A stretch of DNA of 39,402 nt from CAZJBH01 sp964544485 (GTDB lineage Bacteria; Patescibacteriota; Minisyncoccia; Portnoybacterales; UBA2143). Positions 25,079 to 32,913 of the stretch are shown piece after piece. The DNA lies in NCBI GenBank assembly GCA_964544485.1, contig CAZJBH010000002.1, positions 1 to 39,402 on the forward strand, in the 5' to 3' direction. A program made the translations under genes and the position numbers. Numbering within the stretch: the first letter of the stretch is position 1; each line of letters starts with the position of its first letter. The notes below the pieces were generated by a model. That model ran no database searches, was not told the origin of the DNA, and worked only from the letters and a program-made list of their open reading frames with translations.

Positions 25079-25768
25079 ATGAAGCCAAATCCGAATAAAA
25101 AATTAATTGTTCAAATTAATCGAGAGAAATACGCGCGTTATCCGATTAAAACAGATTTGATTACTCAAAAAAACAAAGATTTAGTTGCAACGATTAAAAA
25201 ATATATTCAAGGAATAACTCAGCCAGGGGATACTTTATTTATTAGCGAAAAGATAATTGCAATTATGCAAGGAAGAGCTTATCCAATTGATCAAATTAAG
25301 CCAAGCAAAATAGCAATTTGGCTAAGTAAAAAAGTTTATAAGAATCCAGCTGGAATTGGACTCGCTTCTCCGGAAACTATGCAATTAGCAATTGAAGAAG
25401 TTGGCCTTTGGCGGATTATTTTGGCAGCTTTAGCCGCATTTATAACTAAGCTCTTTGGTATTCGGGGAGTTTTTTATTTAATCGCTGGAGAAAAAGCGCG
25501 CGGCATAGACGGCCCGGTTGATTATGCAATTCCTCCTTATAATACTTATGCCAGCAAGATTCCAAAGAACCCAAAAAAAACAGCTGAAAGAATAAGCCAA
25601 GCAGTTAATTTGCCTGTGGCAATTGTTGATGTTAATGATTTAGGCGCTAGAATTTTAGGCGCTAGCCAAGGAGTTAATAAAAATATTTTAATTAAAGCTT
25701 TACAAGATAATCCTTTGGGGCAAACTGATGAATCAACCCCAATTGGTATCTTGAGGAAAGTATTTTAA
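25079..25768 (+). CDS. CofE-like protein (F420-0:gamma-glutamyl ligase family)
   Basis: 229 residues. GDTLFISEKIIAIMQGRAY near the N-terminus, a central AGEKARGIDGPVDYAIPPYN, and VAIVDVNDLGARILGAS resemble the F420_ligase fold, where CofE adds glutamates to coenzyme F420. No F420 biosynthesis gene is nearby, and the organism type makes F420 use doubtful. Two bases separate it from the C39-like peptidase gene and four from the next. A hydrophobic segment (LWRIILAALAAFITKLFGIR) in the middle could contact the membrane. The true substrate is unknown; a glutamate-adding step on another acceptor is possible. Confidence 0.75.
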   Translation: MKPNPNKKLIVQINREKYARYPIKTDLITQKNKDLVATIKKYIQGITQPGDTLFISEKIIAIMQGRAYPIDQIKPSKIAIWLSKKVYKNPAGIGLASPETMQLAIEEVGLWRIILAALAAFITKLFGIRGVFYLIAGEKARGIDGPVDYAIPPYNTYASKIPKNPKKTAERISQAVNLPVAIVDVNDLGARILGASQGVNKNILIKALQDNPLGQTDESTPIGILRKVF

Positions 25769-25772
25769 ATAT

Positions 25773-26174
25773 ATGACTCGAGCCAGAGTTTTTTCACTTT
25801 TATTGCTTGTGATGGTAATTGCGTTTTATGCGGTTTTGCATAATAGCGATTTGATTTATTTGCAAAAAATTGATCAGCAAATTGATCAAAAAATAGTTTC
25901 CCCAGTTAAACATTTTGGCAACTTTCTGAAACAAAAATTCTTTCCTGAAAAAATTAATCAAGCTCAGGATAAACTTAGCCAAACCATAGATGAAAAACAG
26001 GATCAGCTTGAAGAAAAAAGCAAAAAATATGCTAAAGAAAAAACTAAATCATGGTTTACTCATAAGCTGGATACAGTTAAGCAAGCTTTAAATCCCCTAA
26101 AAATCAAAATTCAACAGGGGAGCGATTGGCTTAAAGAAAGGGCAATCAAAGTTAAAGATTCTGTATTTAATTAA
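25773..26174 (+). CDS. Single-pass membrane protein of unknown function
   Basis: 133 residues: a short basic N-terminus, one membrane helix (about 7-22, FSLLLLVMVIAFYAVL) and a lysine- and glutamine-rich helical remainder that probably lies outside. I recognise no family. It is the last gene of the run that began at aspS and is followed by a 151-bp intergenic region with regulatory signals. Confidence 0.6.
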   Translation: MTRARVFSLLLLVMVIAFYAVLHNSDLIYLQKIDQQIDQKIVSPVKHFGNFLKQKFFPEKINQAQDKLSQTIDEKQDQLEEKSKKYAKEKTKSWFTHKLDTVKQALNPLKIKIQQGSDWLKERAIKVKDSVFN

Positions 26175-26229
26175 GGAGAGTAGTAAAATATAATTTATTA
26201 AAAGAAAGAGGGGAGAATGGAGCAAGGGA

Positions 26230-26238
26230 TTATCCACA
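26230..26238 (+). promoter_or_regulatory. DnaA box
   Basis: TTATCCACA is an exact match to the DnaA box consensus TTATNCACA. It stands alone, without a cluster or AT-rich unwinding element, so it is not an origin by itself. It lies 8 bp before the -35 of the Xer gene promoter and could make that gene responsive to DnaA. Confidence 0.45.
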
Positions 26239-26246
26239 AAAACAAT

Positions 26247-26275
26247 TTGACAGCCTAAAAGCTGTATTTTAAGAT
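26247..26275 (+). promoter_or_regulatory. Promoter of the Xer gene with internal palindrome
   Basis: -35 TTGACA (26247-26252), 17-bp spacer, -10 TAAGAT (26270-26275), the same box pair and spacing as the promoter at 6152-6180. The inverted repeat ACAGC (26250-26254) and GCTGT (26261-26265) overlaps the -35 and fills the spacer, as an operator would. The start would be near 26282. Confidence 0.6.
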
Positions 26276-26282
26276 AATAATA

Positions 26283-26310
26283 AGGTCGCATAATATACCT
26301 TAATACACTA
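26283..26310 (+). other. Candidate dif (Xer recombination) site
   Basis: A 28-bp segment laid out as an 11-bp arm AGGTCGCATAA, a 6-bp centre TATACC and an 11-bp arm TTAATACACTA. The left arm agrees with the E. coli XerC arm at 8 of 11 positions (CGCATAA exact) and the inner palindrome CATAA-6-TTA is kept; the right arm agrees poorly (4 of 11). It is 15 bp before the start codon of a Xer recombinase, the arrangement known for single-recombinase difH systems, and near a switch in gene direction. Suggestive, not proven. Confidence 0.35.
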
Positions 26311-26325
26311 TTAATAAAAAAGATA

Positions 26326-27258
26326 ATGAGAAAAAGCAATCAGCCATTAATTTCTTATTTAACTAGTTTTTTAGATTGGTTAGATATTGAAAAAGGTTTA
26401 TCTAATAAATCACAGGAAAACTATTCCCGCTTTTTAAATAAGTTTGTCAATTGGTTAAAAGAAAAAAAAATATCAGATTTAAAACCTCATCAGCTCTCCC
26501 CTAGTCATATTTGGGATTATCGAGTTTATCTTGCGCGTCAATCAAAAAAGCCATTAAAAAAATCAACTCAAAATTATTATTTAATTGCTTTGCGTTCTTT
26601 TTTGAATTATTTTGCTAATCAAGATATACTTTGTTTACCGGCTGAGAAAATAAAATTAGCTAAGACTAAAGGTGAAAAAAAAGTTCATTTTTTAACTTAT
26701 GAACAAATTGAAAAACTATTATCTATTCCGGATACAAATAAAAAAAATGGCTTAAGAGATAGAGCCATTTTAGAAATTTTATTTTCAACCGGTTTAAGAA
26801 TAGCTGAGTTAGTAGCTCTTAATCGAGATCAAATAAATATTAAATCAAATTCTAAATATTTTGAATTAGGTATTATTGGTAAAGGAAGTCATCCAAGAAC
26901 TGTATATTTTTCAGAGCGGGCTATCTATTGGCTTAACAAGTATCTAGAAACTAGAGCTGATTTAGAAAAACCTCTTTTTATTAATTACCAAGGCAGAAAA
27001 AATAAGCCAAGCCGTTTAACTGATCGTTCAATTGAAAGAAATATCAAAAGATACGCTCTAATAGCCGGTTTGCCGTCTAATACTACTCCTCATACGCTTC
27101 GTCATTCATTTGCTACTGATTTATTAAATAAAGGAGTTGATTTAAGATTAATCCAGGAATTTTTAGGGCATCAGAATATAATTACTACTCAAATTTATGC
27201 TCATGTAACTAATAAAAAATTGCGTGAAGTTCATCAAAAATTTCATGGGAAAAAATAA
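26326..27258 (+). CDS. Tyrosine recombinase of the XerC/XerD family
   Basis: 310 residues. The N-terminal SAM-like core-binding domain (about 1-100) is followed by the catalytic domain, with the active site residues all visible: Arg in STGLRIAELV, Lys in IIGKGSHPR, HXXR in HTLRHSFATDLL, His in LGHQNI and the nucleophile Tyr in TTQIYAHVT. The length is typical for Xer and there is no phage-integrase-like extension. It probably resolves chromosome dimers. It has its own promoter with a DnaA box upstream and a dif-like site in its leader, and is followed three bases later by a nuclease gene. Confidence 0.92.
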   Translation: MRKSNQPLISYLTSFLDWLDIEKGLSNKSQENYSRFLNKFVNWLKEKKISDLKPHQLSPSHIWDYRVYLARQSKKPLKKSTQNYYLIALRSFLNYFANQDILCLPAEKIKLAKTKGEKKVHFLTYEQIEKLLSIPDTNKKNGLRDRAILEILFSTGLRIAELVALNRDQINIKSNSKYFELGIIGKGSHPRTVYFSERAIYWLNKYLETRADLEKPLFINYQGRKNKPSRLTDRSIERNIKRYALIAGLPSNTTPHTLRHSFATDLLNKGVDLRLIQEFLGHQNIITTQIYAHVTNKKLREVHQKFHGKK

Positions 27259-27261
27259 ATT

Positions 27262-28407
27262 ATGCGTATTTCTTATTCCGGATTAGAATCTTTTTCTAAT
27301 TGTCCGGCAAAATATAAATATCAATATATTGATCGAATTAAAGCTGTTAAATCAAAAGAAGCTGTTTTTGGCACCTTAATTCATGAATGCCTTAAGCTTT
27401 TTCATGAGCCAAGCCAGCCAGTCCCCTTATCTGAAGATGAATTATTAAAAATTTATACTCAAAAATGGAATTCTTCAGTTTATCAAGACAAACAAGAAGA
27501 AGCTTTTGCTTTTCATCAAGGAATTGAGATTCTTAAAAATTACTATGTTCAAAATCAAAGCAAGAATTTTAATATAGTTAATTTAGAATCTCCTTTTGAA
27601 GCTTTAATTAAAGATAAAGATAAAAATGAATTTCATCAAATTACCGGACGAATAGATAGAATTGATAAATTAGAAGATGGATCTTTTGAAGTGATTGATT
27701 ATAAAACAAGCAAAAAAATGCCTGCCCAAAGAGAAATTGACAATAATTTTCAATTATCAGTTTATTATCTTGGTTTAACTAATCGTTGGCCTTCTTTGAA
27801 AGAAAAGAATAAGCCGATTAAATTATCTTTATATTATCTTAAACATGGAGAAAAATTATCTACTTTTCAAAATCAGGAAAAAATAAAACAGAATCAGGAT
27901 AGAATTTTAGAATTAATTGATCAAATTAAACAAAGTAATTTTGACCCAATTTTAAATCCCCTTTGCGATTGGTGCTCTTATCAGAAATATTGTCCTTTAT
28001 TTAGGCATAAATTTATTAAGCAAGATTCCCCTTCTTTGGATGAGAAGAAAATCCAGGAAATTATTCAGGAATATTTTGAGCTTAAAGAGAATCAATCGCA
28101 AGAGAATCAAAGATTAGCGCAATTAAAAGATCAGATAAATAAATATTGCGATGAGAATAATTTAGACAGAATTTTTGGCGATCAAGGATATATCGCCAGA
28201 AGCATTCAAAAAAGATATGATTATGATGCTGATAAATTAAAGCAAATTTTAGAACCCTTAGGAAAATGGAGTCAAATTTTAAGTTTAGATACAAAAAAAT
28301 TCAAAGCGCTTTATGATTCTCTTCCCTATCAAGTCAGAAAAAAAATTCAAAAAGCTAAAACTAAAGAAAAAGAATTTAAAACGATTTCAATTAGAAAAAA
28401 TAAATAA
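27262..28407 (+). CDS. RecB-family PD-(D/E)XK exonuclease with Fe-S cluster motif
   Basis: 381 residues. The N-terminal RISYSGLESFSNCPAKYKY, GTLIHECLKLFH and FEVIDYKTSK are the PDDEXK_1 nuclease motifs; the His, the Asp and the Glu/Lys positions are present. One Cys in SNCP plus three in CDWCSYQKYC match the four-cysteine 4Fe-4S arrangement of AddB and Cas4. The C-terminal 130 residues are mostly helical and basic and match nothing I recall. It has no helicase part, so it would act with a separate helicase or alone in repair. The operon with a Xer gene suggests a DNA-processing pair. Confidence 0.85.
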   Translation: MRISYSGLESFSNCPAKYKYQYIDRIKAVKSKEAVFGTLIHECLKLFHEPSQPVPLSEDELLKIYTQKWNSSVYQDKQEEAFAFHQGIEILKNYYVQNQSKNFNIVNLESPFEALIKDKDKNEFHQITGRIDRIDKLEDGSFEVIDYKTSKKMPAQREIDNNFQLSVYYLGLTNRWPSLKEKNKPIKLSLYYLKHGEKLSTFQNQEKIKQNQDRILELIDQIKQSNFDPILNPLCDWCSYQKYCPLFRHKFIKQDSPSLDEKKIQEIIQEYFELKENQSQENQRLAQLKDQINKYCDENNLDRIFGDQGYIARSIQKRYDYDADKLKQILEPLGKWSQILSLDTKKFKALYDSLPYQVRKKIQKAKTKEKEFKTISIRKNK

Positions 28408-28761
28408 TTATTGATTATATTTTTCAAAATTTCCGCATGGAGAATATCCTTTTTCTTGGGCTTCTTTTTCTGAATCAAACCAAATTTGATTTTGAGGAGA
28501 TATTTTTTTTGACCAAGGACAATCAGGATGATGATATTTGTTGCTGTTAATACTGCCAATTAATCTATTTTCTTTTGTTGTTGATGAAGCGGTTTTTTTA
28601 ATTTCTGTCTGAGGAGAATGAATTATAATTGGACTTTGCGATTTTTTTAAATCAATTAATAATCCAGCTCCAAAGCTAGATAAACCAATTAAGAGAATAG
28701 TTAAAATCCACAAAAAATCAGTTTTATTTTGCTTGACTGAATCTTTAAAATCAGATAACAT
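28408..28761 (-). CDS. Membrane-anchored protein with Ada-like metal-binding domain
   Basis: 117 residues. One N-terminal helix (about 15-37) anchors a linker and a small C-terminal domain with INSNKYHHPDCPWSKKI and EKGYSPCGN. This looks like the Ada-type zinc domain often found at the end of small secreted or nuclease-linked proteins; the usual last ligand Cys (as in PCXXC) is absent, so metal binding may be incomplete. It converges on the nuclease gene with no gap and diverges from rpmA. Function unknown. Confidence 0.65.
   Translation of the reverse strand: MLSDFKDSVKQNKTDFLWILTILLIGLSSFGAGLLIDLKKSQSPIIIHSPQTEIKKTASSTTKENRLIGSINSNKYHHPDCPWSKKISPQNQIWFDSEKEAQEKGYSPCGNFEKYNQ
28733..28761 (+). 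promoter_or_regulatory. Promoter of rpmA
   Basis: -35 TTGACT (28733-28738), 17-bp spacer, -10 TAACAT (28756-28761), with a start near 28768. It lies inside the 5' end of the opposite gene, so transcription of the two may interfere. Confidence 0.45.
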
Positions 28762-28785
28762 ATATAAAGTTAATAAAATTTTATT

Positions 28786-29058
28786 ATGTCAAAGACAAAA
28801 GCTTCTGGGACAACGACCTTAGGACGCGATTCTAATCCAAAATATTTAGGATTAAAATTAGCATCAGGACAAAAAGCCCAGTCCGGTTCAATTATTGTTA
28901 GACAAAACGGTTTAGTCTATCTGCCTGGAAAAAATGTTCGCAAAGGCAGAGATAATACCCTTTATGCGGTTGCTGAGGGAGTAGTTAAATTTGCTACTAA
29001 AAAAATTAAGCGTTTTGACGGAAACAGAAGAAAGGCAAAAGTAATTAGCGTGGAATAG
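28786..29058 (+). CDS. rpmA: 50S ribosomal protein L27
   Basis: 90 residues, complete. The flexible N-terminus MSKTKASGTTTLGRDSNPKY reaches the peptidyl-transferase centre in the ribosome, and GLKLASGQKAQSGSIIVRQ and GKNVRKGRDNTLYAVAEGVV are family hallmarks. It stands alone, without the rplU (L21) partner found in most bacteria. It is the only plus-strand protein gene right of 28.4 kb. Confidence 0.96.
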   Translation: MSKTKASGTTTLGRDSNPKYLGLKLASGQKAQSGSIIVRQNGLVYLPGKNVRKGRDNTLYAVAEGVVKFATKKIKRFDGNRRKAKVISVE

Positions 29059-29066
29059 AAAAATAA

Positions 29067-29082
29067 AAGGAGCGCTCTCTAA
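29067..29082. repeat. Possible dispersed fragment of the hairpin repeat
   Basis: AAGGAGCGCTCTCTAA agrees at 14 of 16 positions with the right end of hairpin copy 2 (AAGGAGCGTCCTCTAA, 5142-5157). It also lies just after a gene and before a terminator. It is short enough to be chance. Confidence 0.3.
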
Positions 29083-29092
29083 AAGAATAAAA

Positions 29093-29119
29093 AAAAGGCA
29101 ATTAAATGCCTTATTTTTT
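29093..29119. terminator. Bidirectional terminator between rpmA and rplI
   Basis: The stem AAGGCA (29095-29100) and TGCCTT (29107-29112), loop ATTAAA, is bordered by an A-run and a T-run, so it serves both converging genes. Confidence 0.75.
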
Positions 29120-29575
29120 TTATTCTTTTTCTTCTTGTGGAGTAATAATAAGTTTTATTCCGCATTCTAGATTATGAGGCAGCTCAATAGTTATATCATA
29201 CTCCCCTGTTTCTTTGATTGGCTCTTTTAATTTAATTTGTTCTTTATTAACTGAAAATCCGAGTTGATTTAATTTTTCGCTTATTTTTTCCGCATTAATC
29301 GCTCCATATAATTTTTTTTCATCGCTAACCTTGCTTTTTATTTCAATTTCATAACCATCAAGTTGGCTGGCAATATTTTGGTAATTAAGTAATTCTTGTT
29401 CTGCTTCTTGTTCTTCTTGTTTTTTTAGCTGATCAAGCTTATTTAATTCCTGCTGAGTAGCTAGAATGGCTTTTTTGTTTGGTAATAAAAAATTCCTGGC
29501 ATAGCCATCTTTAACGATTTTAACTTCTTTCTTTTTGCCTAATTTTTTAATATCTTGCAATAAGATTACTTTCAT
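29120..29575 (-). CDS. rplI: 50S ribosomal protein L9
   Basis: 151 residues from the ATG at 29575 (MKVILLQDIKKLGKK), the usual family start; an upstream ATG at 29596 would overlap the acylphosphatase gene. The N-terminal domain has GYARNFLLPNKKAILAT; a long charged helix (QELNKLDQLKKQEEQEAEQE) connects it to the C-terminal domain with LYGAINAEKISEKL. Complete L9. It is the last gene of a leftward run that includes acyP and ctpA. Confidence 0.95.
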   Translation of the reverse strand: MKVILLQDIKKLGKKKEVKIVKDGYARNFLLPNKKAILATQQELNKLDQLKKQEEQEAEQELLNYQNIASQLDGYEIEIKSKVSDEKKLYGAINAEKISEKLNQLGFSVNKEQIKLKEPIKETGEYDITIELPHNLECGIKLIITPQEEKE

Positions 29576-29579
29576 ATTT

Positions 29580-29858
29580 TTAGTGTTTAATTCCAAAGCT
29601 ATTCAGCGGTTTTTTAATTTCTTCCCATTTAATTTCAATTTTATCAACTTTAGCTAAGATAGGTCCATTATAGCACCAGTCAATAAATTTTTTCAAGTTT
29701 TCTTTTTCTCCTTGGGCTTTAATTATAACCGAGCCATTGTTTCGGTTTTTTGCCCACCCGGTTAAATTAAATTTGCGCGCTTTTTTACGAGCGCTGTCTC
29801 GATAAAAAACCCCTTGAACACGCCCGTGAATTTTTAAAATAACTTGTTTATTCTCCAT
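29580..29858 (-). CDS. acyP: Acylphosphatase
   Basis: 92 residues, full length. It hydrolyses acyl phosphates such as carbamoyl phosphate. The signature GRVQGVFYRDSARKKA holds the phosphate-binding loop and its essential Arg, and GWAKNRNNGSVIIKAQG carries the catalytic Asn. It overlaps the end of the ctpA-like gene by 11 bp and is 4 bp from rplI. Confidence 0.93.
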   Translation of the reverse strand: MENKQVILKIHGRVQGVFYRDSARKKARKFNLTGWAKNRNNGSVIIKAQGEKENLKKFIDWCYNGPILAKVDKIEIKWEEIKKPLNSFGIKH

Positions 29859-31077
29859 TATTTAAGACTTCTAAAGCTTTTTTTAGTTGAGGATCTTCCA
29901 TCTGATCAATATCTTCTTCAGTTATTTCTACTTCATAATCAGGGCTGATTCCTTCTTCGCTAATAGAAATTCCATTTGGGGTAAGCCATTTAGCAACCGT
30001 GATTTTAATACTTGCTCCGTCTTTTAATTTTTCCATTTGCTGAACTGATCCTTTGCCAAAACTTTGCTTGCCAACAATTGGAATATTGACTATATCTCTT
30101 AAAGCGCCAGCAACGATTTCTGAAGCAGAAGCAGATCCTTGGTTAATCAGAACTACTGTTGAAAGATTGTTAATTCCTTGATATCCTTTGCTCCGATAAA
30201 GAATATCATCTTCTCCGTTGCCAAAAGTTTCTTTGACTATTGTTTCTCCTTTTGGTAAAAACCAGCTAGCAATATCAACCGCAACTTCTAGATACCCGCC
30301 CGGATTATTGCGCAAATCAAGAATTATTCCTTGAGCCGGAGTTTTTGAAATTTCTTGAATAACTTTAGCAAATTCTTGGCTTGAATTTTCAGTAAAATGA
30401 TAAAATTGAATATGGGCAAATTTACCTTGGTTATCTTTTTTTCCGGAAAGATTTAATAAATCCCATTTAATAATTGGAATTTCTATTTTATCTCGAATAA
30501 TGGTAATATCCTTAGCTTCTTCCCATCCTTCTCTAGCGATTAATAATTTAACCGGTTTTCCTTTTTCTCCGCGAATTAATTGGACTGCTTCGTCTAAGGT
30601 TAAATTAGAAGTTAATTTATCATCAACTTTTAATACATTATCCCCTGCTTTAAGTCCGGCTTTTTCTGCCGGGCTGTTTTCTAATGGAGAAATAATTGTT
30701 AAAGTTTCTTTCCGAATGCCTACTTCTGCTCCAATGCCAAAGAAAGAGCCTTGAATATTTTCCATGAATTGCTGGCTATCTTTTGGTTCCATGAATACAG
30801 AATAAGGATCATCAAGCGATTCTAAAAGTCCTGAGATAGCGCCATAGATCATTTCTTGTTTATCTAAATCATTTCTATTCACATATTTTGTTTCTACAAC
30901 GCGCCAAGCATCCCAAAAAATGCTAAAATCAACATTTTCTGAATATTCAGATGTTTTATTATCTATTCCTTCAATTTTTTCAACTGATGGCCTTAATTCG
31001 TTGCCAACAAAATAGCCGATTCCAAAGATAAGAATTAAACAAATGATTAAACTTATTTTTGCTAAATATTTTTTCAT
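29848..31077 (-). CDS. C-terminal processing peptidase (S41 family, CtpA-like)
   Basis: 409 residues. An N-terminal membrane anchor (about 5-25) is followed by a helical segment, a PDZ domain (about 105-185, SFFGIGAEVGIR to KLLIARE) and the S41 protease domain. The catalytic Ser is in NQGSASASEIVAGALRD and the Lys in VGKQSFGKGSVQ; LDLRNNPGGYLEVAVD is the conserved structural motif. It acts in the periplasm or outside the membrane, trimming envelope proteins or murein enzymes. It is the first gene of the ctpA-acyP-rplI group and lies close to a second glycan block. Confidence 0.92.
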   Translation of the reverse strand: MKKYLAKISLIICLILIFGIGYFVGNELRPSVEKIEGIDNKTSEYSENVDFSIFWDAWRVVETKYVNRNDLDKQEMIYGAISGLLESLDDPYSVFMEPKDSQQFMENIQGSFFGIGAEVGIRKETLTIISPLENSPAEKAGLKAGDNVLKVDDKLTSNLTLDEAVQLIRGEKGKPVKLLIAREGWEEAKDITIIRDKIEIPIIKWDLLNLSGKKDNQGKFAHIQFYHFTENSSQEFAKVIQEISKTPAQGIILDLRNNPGGYLEVAVDIASWFLPKGETIVKETFGNGEDDILYRSKGYQGINNLSTVVLINQGSASASEIVAGALRDIVNIPIVGKQSFGKGSVQQMEKLKDGASIKITVAKWLTPNGISISEEGISPDYEVEITEEDIDQMEDPQLKKALEVLNNGE

Positions 31078-31085
31078 TTCAAATT

Positions 31086-31874
31086 TTAATTATAGCGGTA
31101 TTTTAAAAAGTATTTTAAAGCGCTCAAAGTATGTATGCGGGTATATTTATTTAAGAAAAAATCTAATATTCCGCCCCATTTTTTGCTAATCCGATAATAA
31201 TAATGGGACATTTTTGCTTCTGGAAGATAGATCACTTTTAAATTATTTTTCCAAAAACGCTGGCACCAGTCTGTATCTTCTAAATACATAAAAAATCTTT
31301 CATCTAGCAGGCCAATTTTTTCAAGTAATGATTTTTTTGTCATCATAGCGGATCCTTGTATCCAGTCAACCGGAGTTGGTTTTGAAAAATCATAATTATT
31401 TAATAAAAAGTGATTTAGTCTTTTTTTGCCCCAGTTTAATTTTCCTAAAAAAGTGCGCCGGGCAAAAAATGTTCCAATTGTAGGAAAAGCAAAACAAGAT
31501 TTTTGCGGTTGATTGTTAAAAGCGAGCAATTTGGGTCCAACTAAACCAACTTCATGATTTTTTTCAAAATAGTCTAGCATTTTTTCTATAGTATTTTTTA
31601 AGACCATAATATCTGCGTTTAAAATTAGCAAATATTCCCCTTTTGCTTTTTTGATTCCAGCATTAGTCATTTTAGCATAACCGACATTTTTAGTAAAAGG
31701 AATGAATTCTACTTGAGGAAATTTTTCTAAAATCATTTCTCTTGAAAATTTTTCGCTTTCTCCGTCTACAATAATTATTTCATGTTCAAGATTGCCAATA
31801 TTCTCATATATGGATTTAAGGCAAAGTTTAAGCAAGATAGGAGTTTTGTAATGAGTGATAATAATACTAATCAT
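31086..31874 (-). CDS. Glycosyltransferase family 2
   Basis: 262 residues, GT-A fold. The motifs ISIIITHYKTPILLKLCLKS, HEIIIVDGESEK, NVGYAKMTNAGIKKAKGEYL, LILNADIMV (DXD-like NAD) and the acceptor-side MYLEDTDWCQRFW are those of rhamnosyltransferase-like GT2 enzymes. A membrane helix is not apparent. It ends the leftward glycan block and follows the LCP gene by two bases. Confidence 0.88.
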   Translation of the reverse strand: MISIIITHYKTPILLKLCLKSIYENIGNLEHEIIIVDGESEKFSREMILEKFPQVEFIPFTKNVGYAKMTNAGIKKAKGEYLLILNADIMVLKNTIEKMLDYFEKNHEVGLVGPKLLAFNNQPQKSCFAFPTIGTFFARRTFLGKLNWGKKRLNHFLLNNYDFSKPTPVDWIQGSAMMTKKSLLEKIGLLDERFFMYLEDTDWCQRFWKNNLKVIYLPEAKMSHYYYRISKKWGGILDFFLNKYTRIHTLSALKYFLKYRYN

Positions 31875-31876
31875 TT

Positions 31877-32911
31877 TTAATCAAATATATTTTTACAAAC
31901 TTTTTGAATTTCATTAAAATTATCTCCTTTTGGCAATAAAACATATTCTTGGTTAATAAAGGTATGATAAAGCAGCCCGTTTTCGCTGTTATCAAAATAT
32001 CTAACGCTAATTTGTTTTTTGTCTAAATTATTGGCTAAATTAATCAAAGTTTTAATATCTGCTAATTGCATATCTGTTTTTAAGTGGTCTCCTAAAACAT
32101 CTAAAGTTTGATAAATTTTAACTGGATTGGCTAAAAAACCCAAAGAAAGCGCTTTTTCTTTAATTGCTAAAAGAACTTGTTGTTGCCTATTCATACGGTC
32201 AAAATCATCTGTAGAATATCTGGAACGGACATAGTATAAGGCGGTTTTGCCGTCTAAATGATTATTTCCTTCTGGAACTTGGAAAACCCATTTTTCTTCT
32301 CCTTCAATTTCTTTAATTTGCCAATATTTATTTTCTTCCCATCCTTCTCTAGCCCATTGAAAGCTTTCTTGAAAGGGTTGATTTAGATAAACATCTATTC
32401 CTCCTAGAATATCAATTATTTTAATTAATCCTTGAAAATCAGCTGAAGCAGCAAAATCAATATATTCTCCGGATAGATAAGAAAGAGTTTTTTTAGCGCA
32501 TTCTAATCCTCCTTGCGCATAGGCAAAATTAATTTTTTTCTTATTCTCATCGCACCAAAGTTGAGCGTAAATATCGCGCGGAAATGAAATCAAAGCTAAT
32601 TTATCGCTTTTTTTATCTATGCTTACCATAATCATAGTATCAGATAAATATTTTCCTTCTCCGGGATCATCTGGTCCGCGAAATCCCAATAAAAGAATAT
32701 TTATCCGATCCGGATTTTTTTTAGGTAAATCAGGCAAATCTTTGCCGCTTGGCAGCATATTTGCTAAACCATCCCAATTAACCACTTTGCTAATTGTAAA
32801 ACTGGCTTTAAAAAAGAAAAGCGAAAAAAAGCCGATTAAAATTAAAATTAAAATGATTGGCCAAATTCTGCGTTTTTTCTTTTTGGGGAGATATGAATTT
32901 TGATCTTGCAT
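31877..32911 (-). CDS. LytR-CpsA-Psr (LCP) family glycopolymer transferase
   Basis: 344 residues. A basic cytoplasmic tail (KKKKRR) is followed by a membrane helix (about 17-36) and the extracytoplasmic LCP domain: RINILLLGFRGPDD, YLSDTMIMVSIDKKSDKLALI, SFPRDIYAQL, and YYVRSRYSTDDFDRMNRQQQ contain the Arg and Asp residues that bind the pyrophosphate of the polyprenyl substrate. LCP enzymes attach wall polymers such as teichoic acid or capsule to peptidoglycan. Flanking GT2 genes make it likely that the product of this block is linked to the wall. Confidence 0.9.
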   Translation of the reverse strand: MQDQNSYLPKKKKRRIWPIILILILIGFFSLFFFKASFTISKVVNWDGLANMLPSGKDLPDLPKKNPDRINILLLGFRGPDDPGEGKYLSDTMIMVSIDKKSDKLALISFPRDIYAQLWCDENKKKINFAYAQGGLECAKKTLSYLSGEYIDFAASADFQGLIKIIDILGGIDVYLNQPFQESFQWAREGWEENKYWQIKEIEGEEKWVFQVPEGNNHLDGKTALYYVRSRYSTDDFDRMNRQQQVLLAIKEKALSLGFLANPVKIYQTLDVLGDHLKTDMQLADIKTLINLANNLDKKQISVRYFDNSENGLLYHTFINQEYVLLPKGDNFNEIQKVCKNIFD

Positions 32912-32913
32912 AA

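Noticed and set aside
26230..26325. A replication origin, because of the DnaA box.
   Set aside because: Only one box, no dnaA or dnaN gene and converging gene directions, the opposite of what an origin shows.
28767..28794. A second dif-like segment; its right part TTATGTCAAAG agrees with the XerD arm at 9 of 11 positions and it is closer to the direction switch.
   Set aside because: The left arm does not fit, and the right part is the start codon region of rpmA, whose coding sequence explains it.
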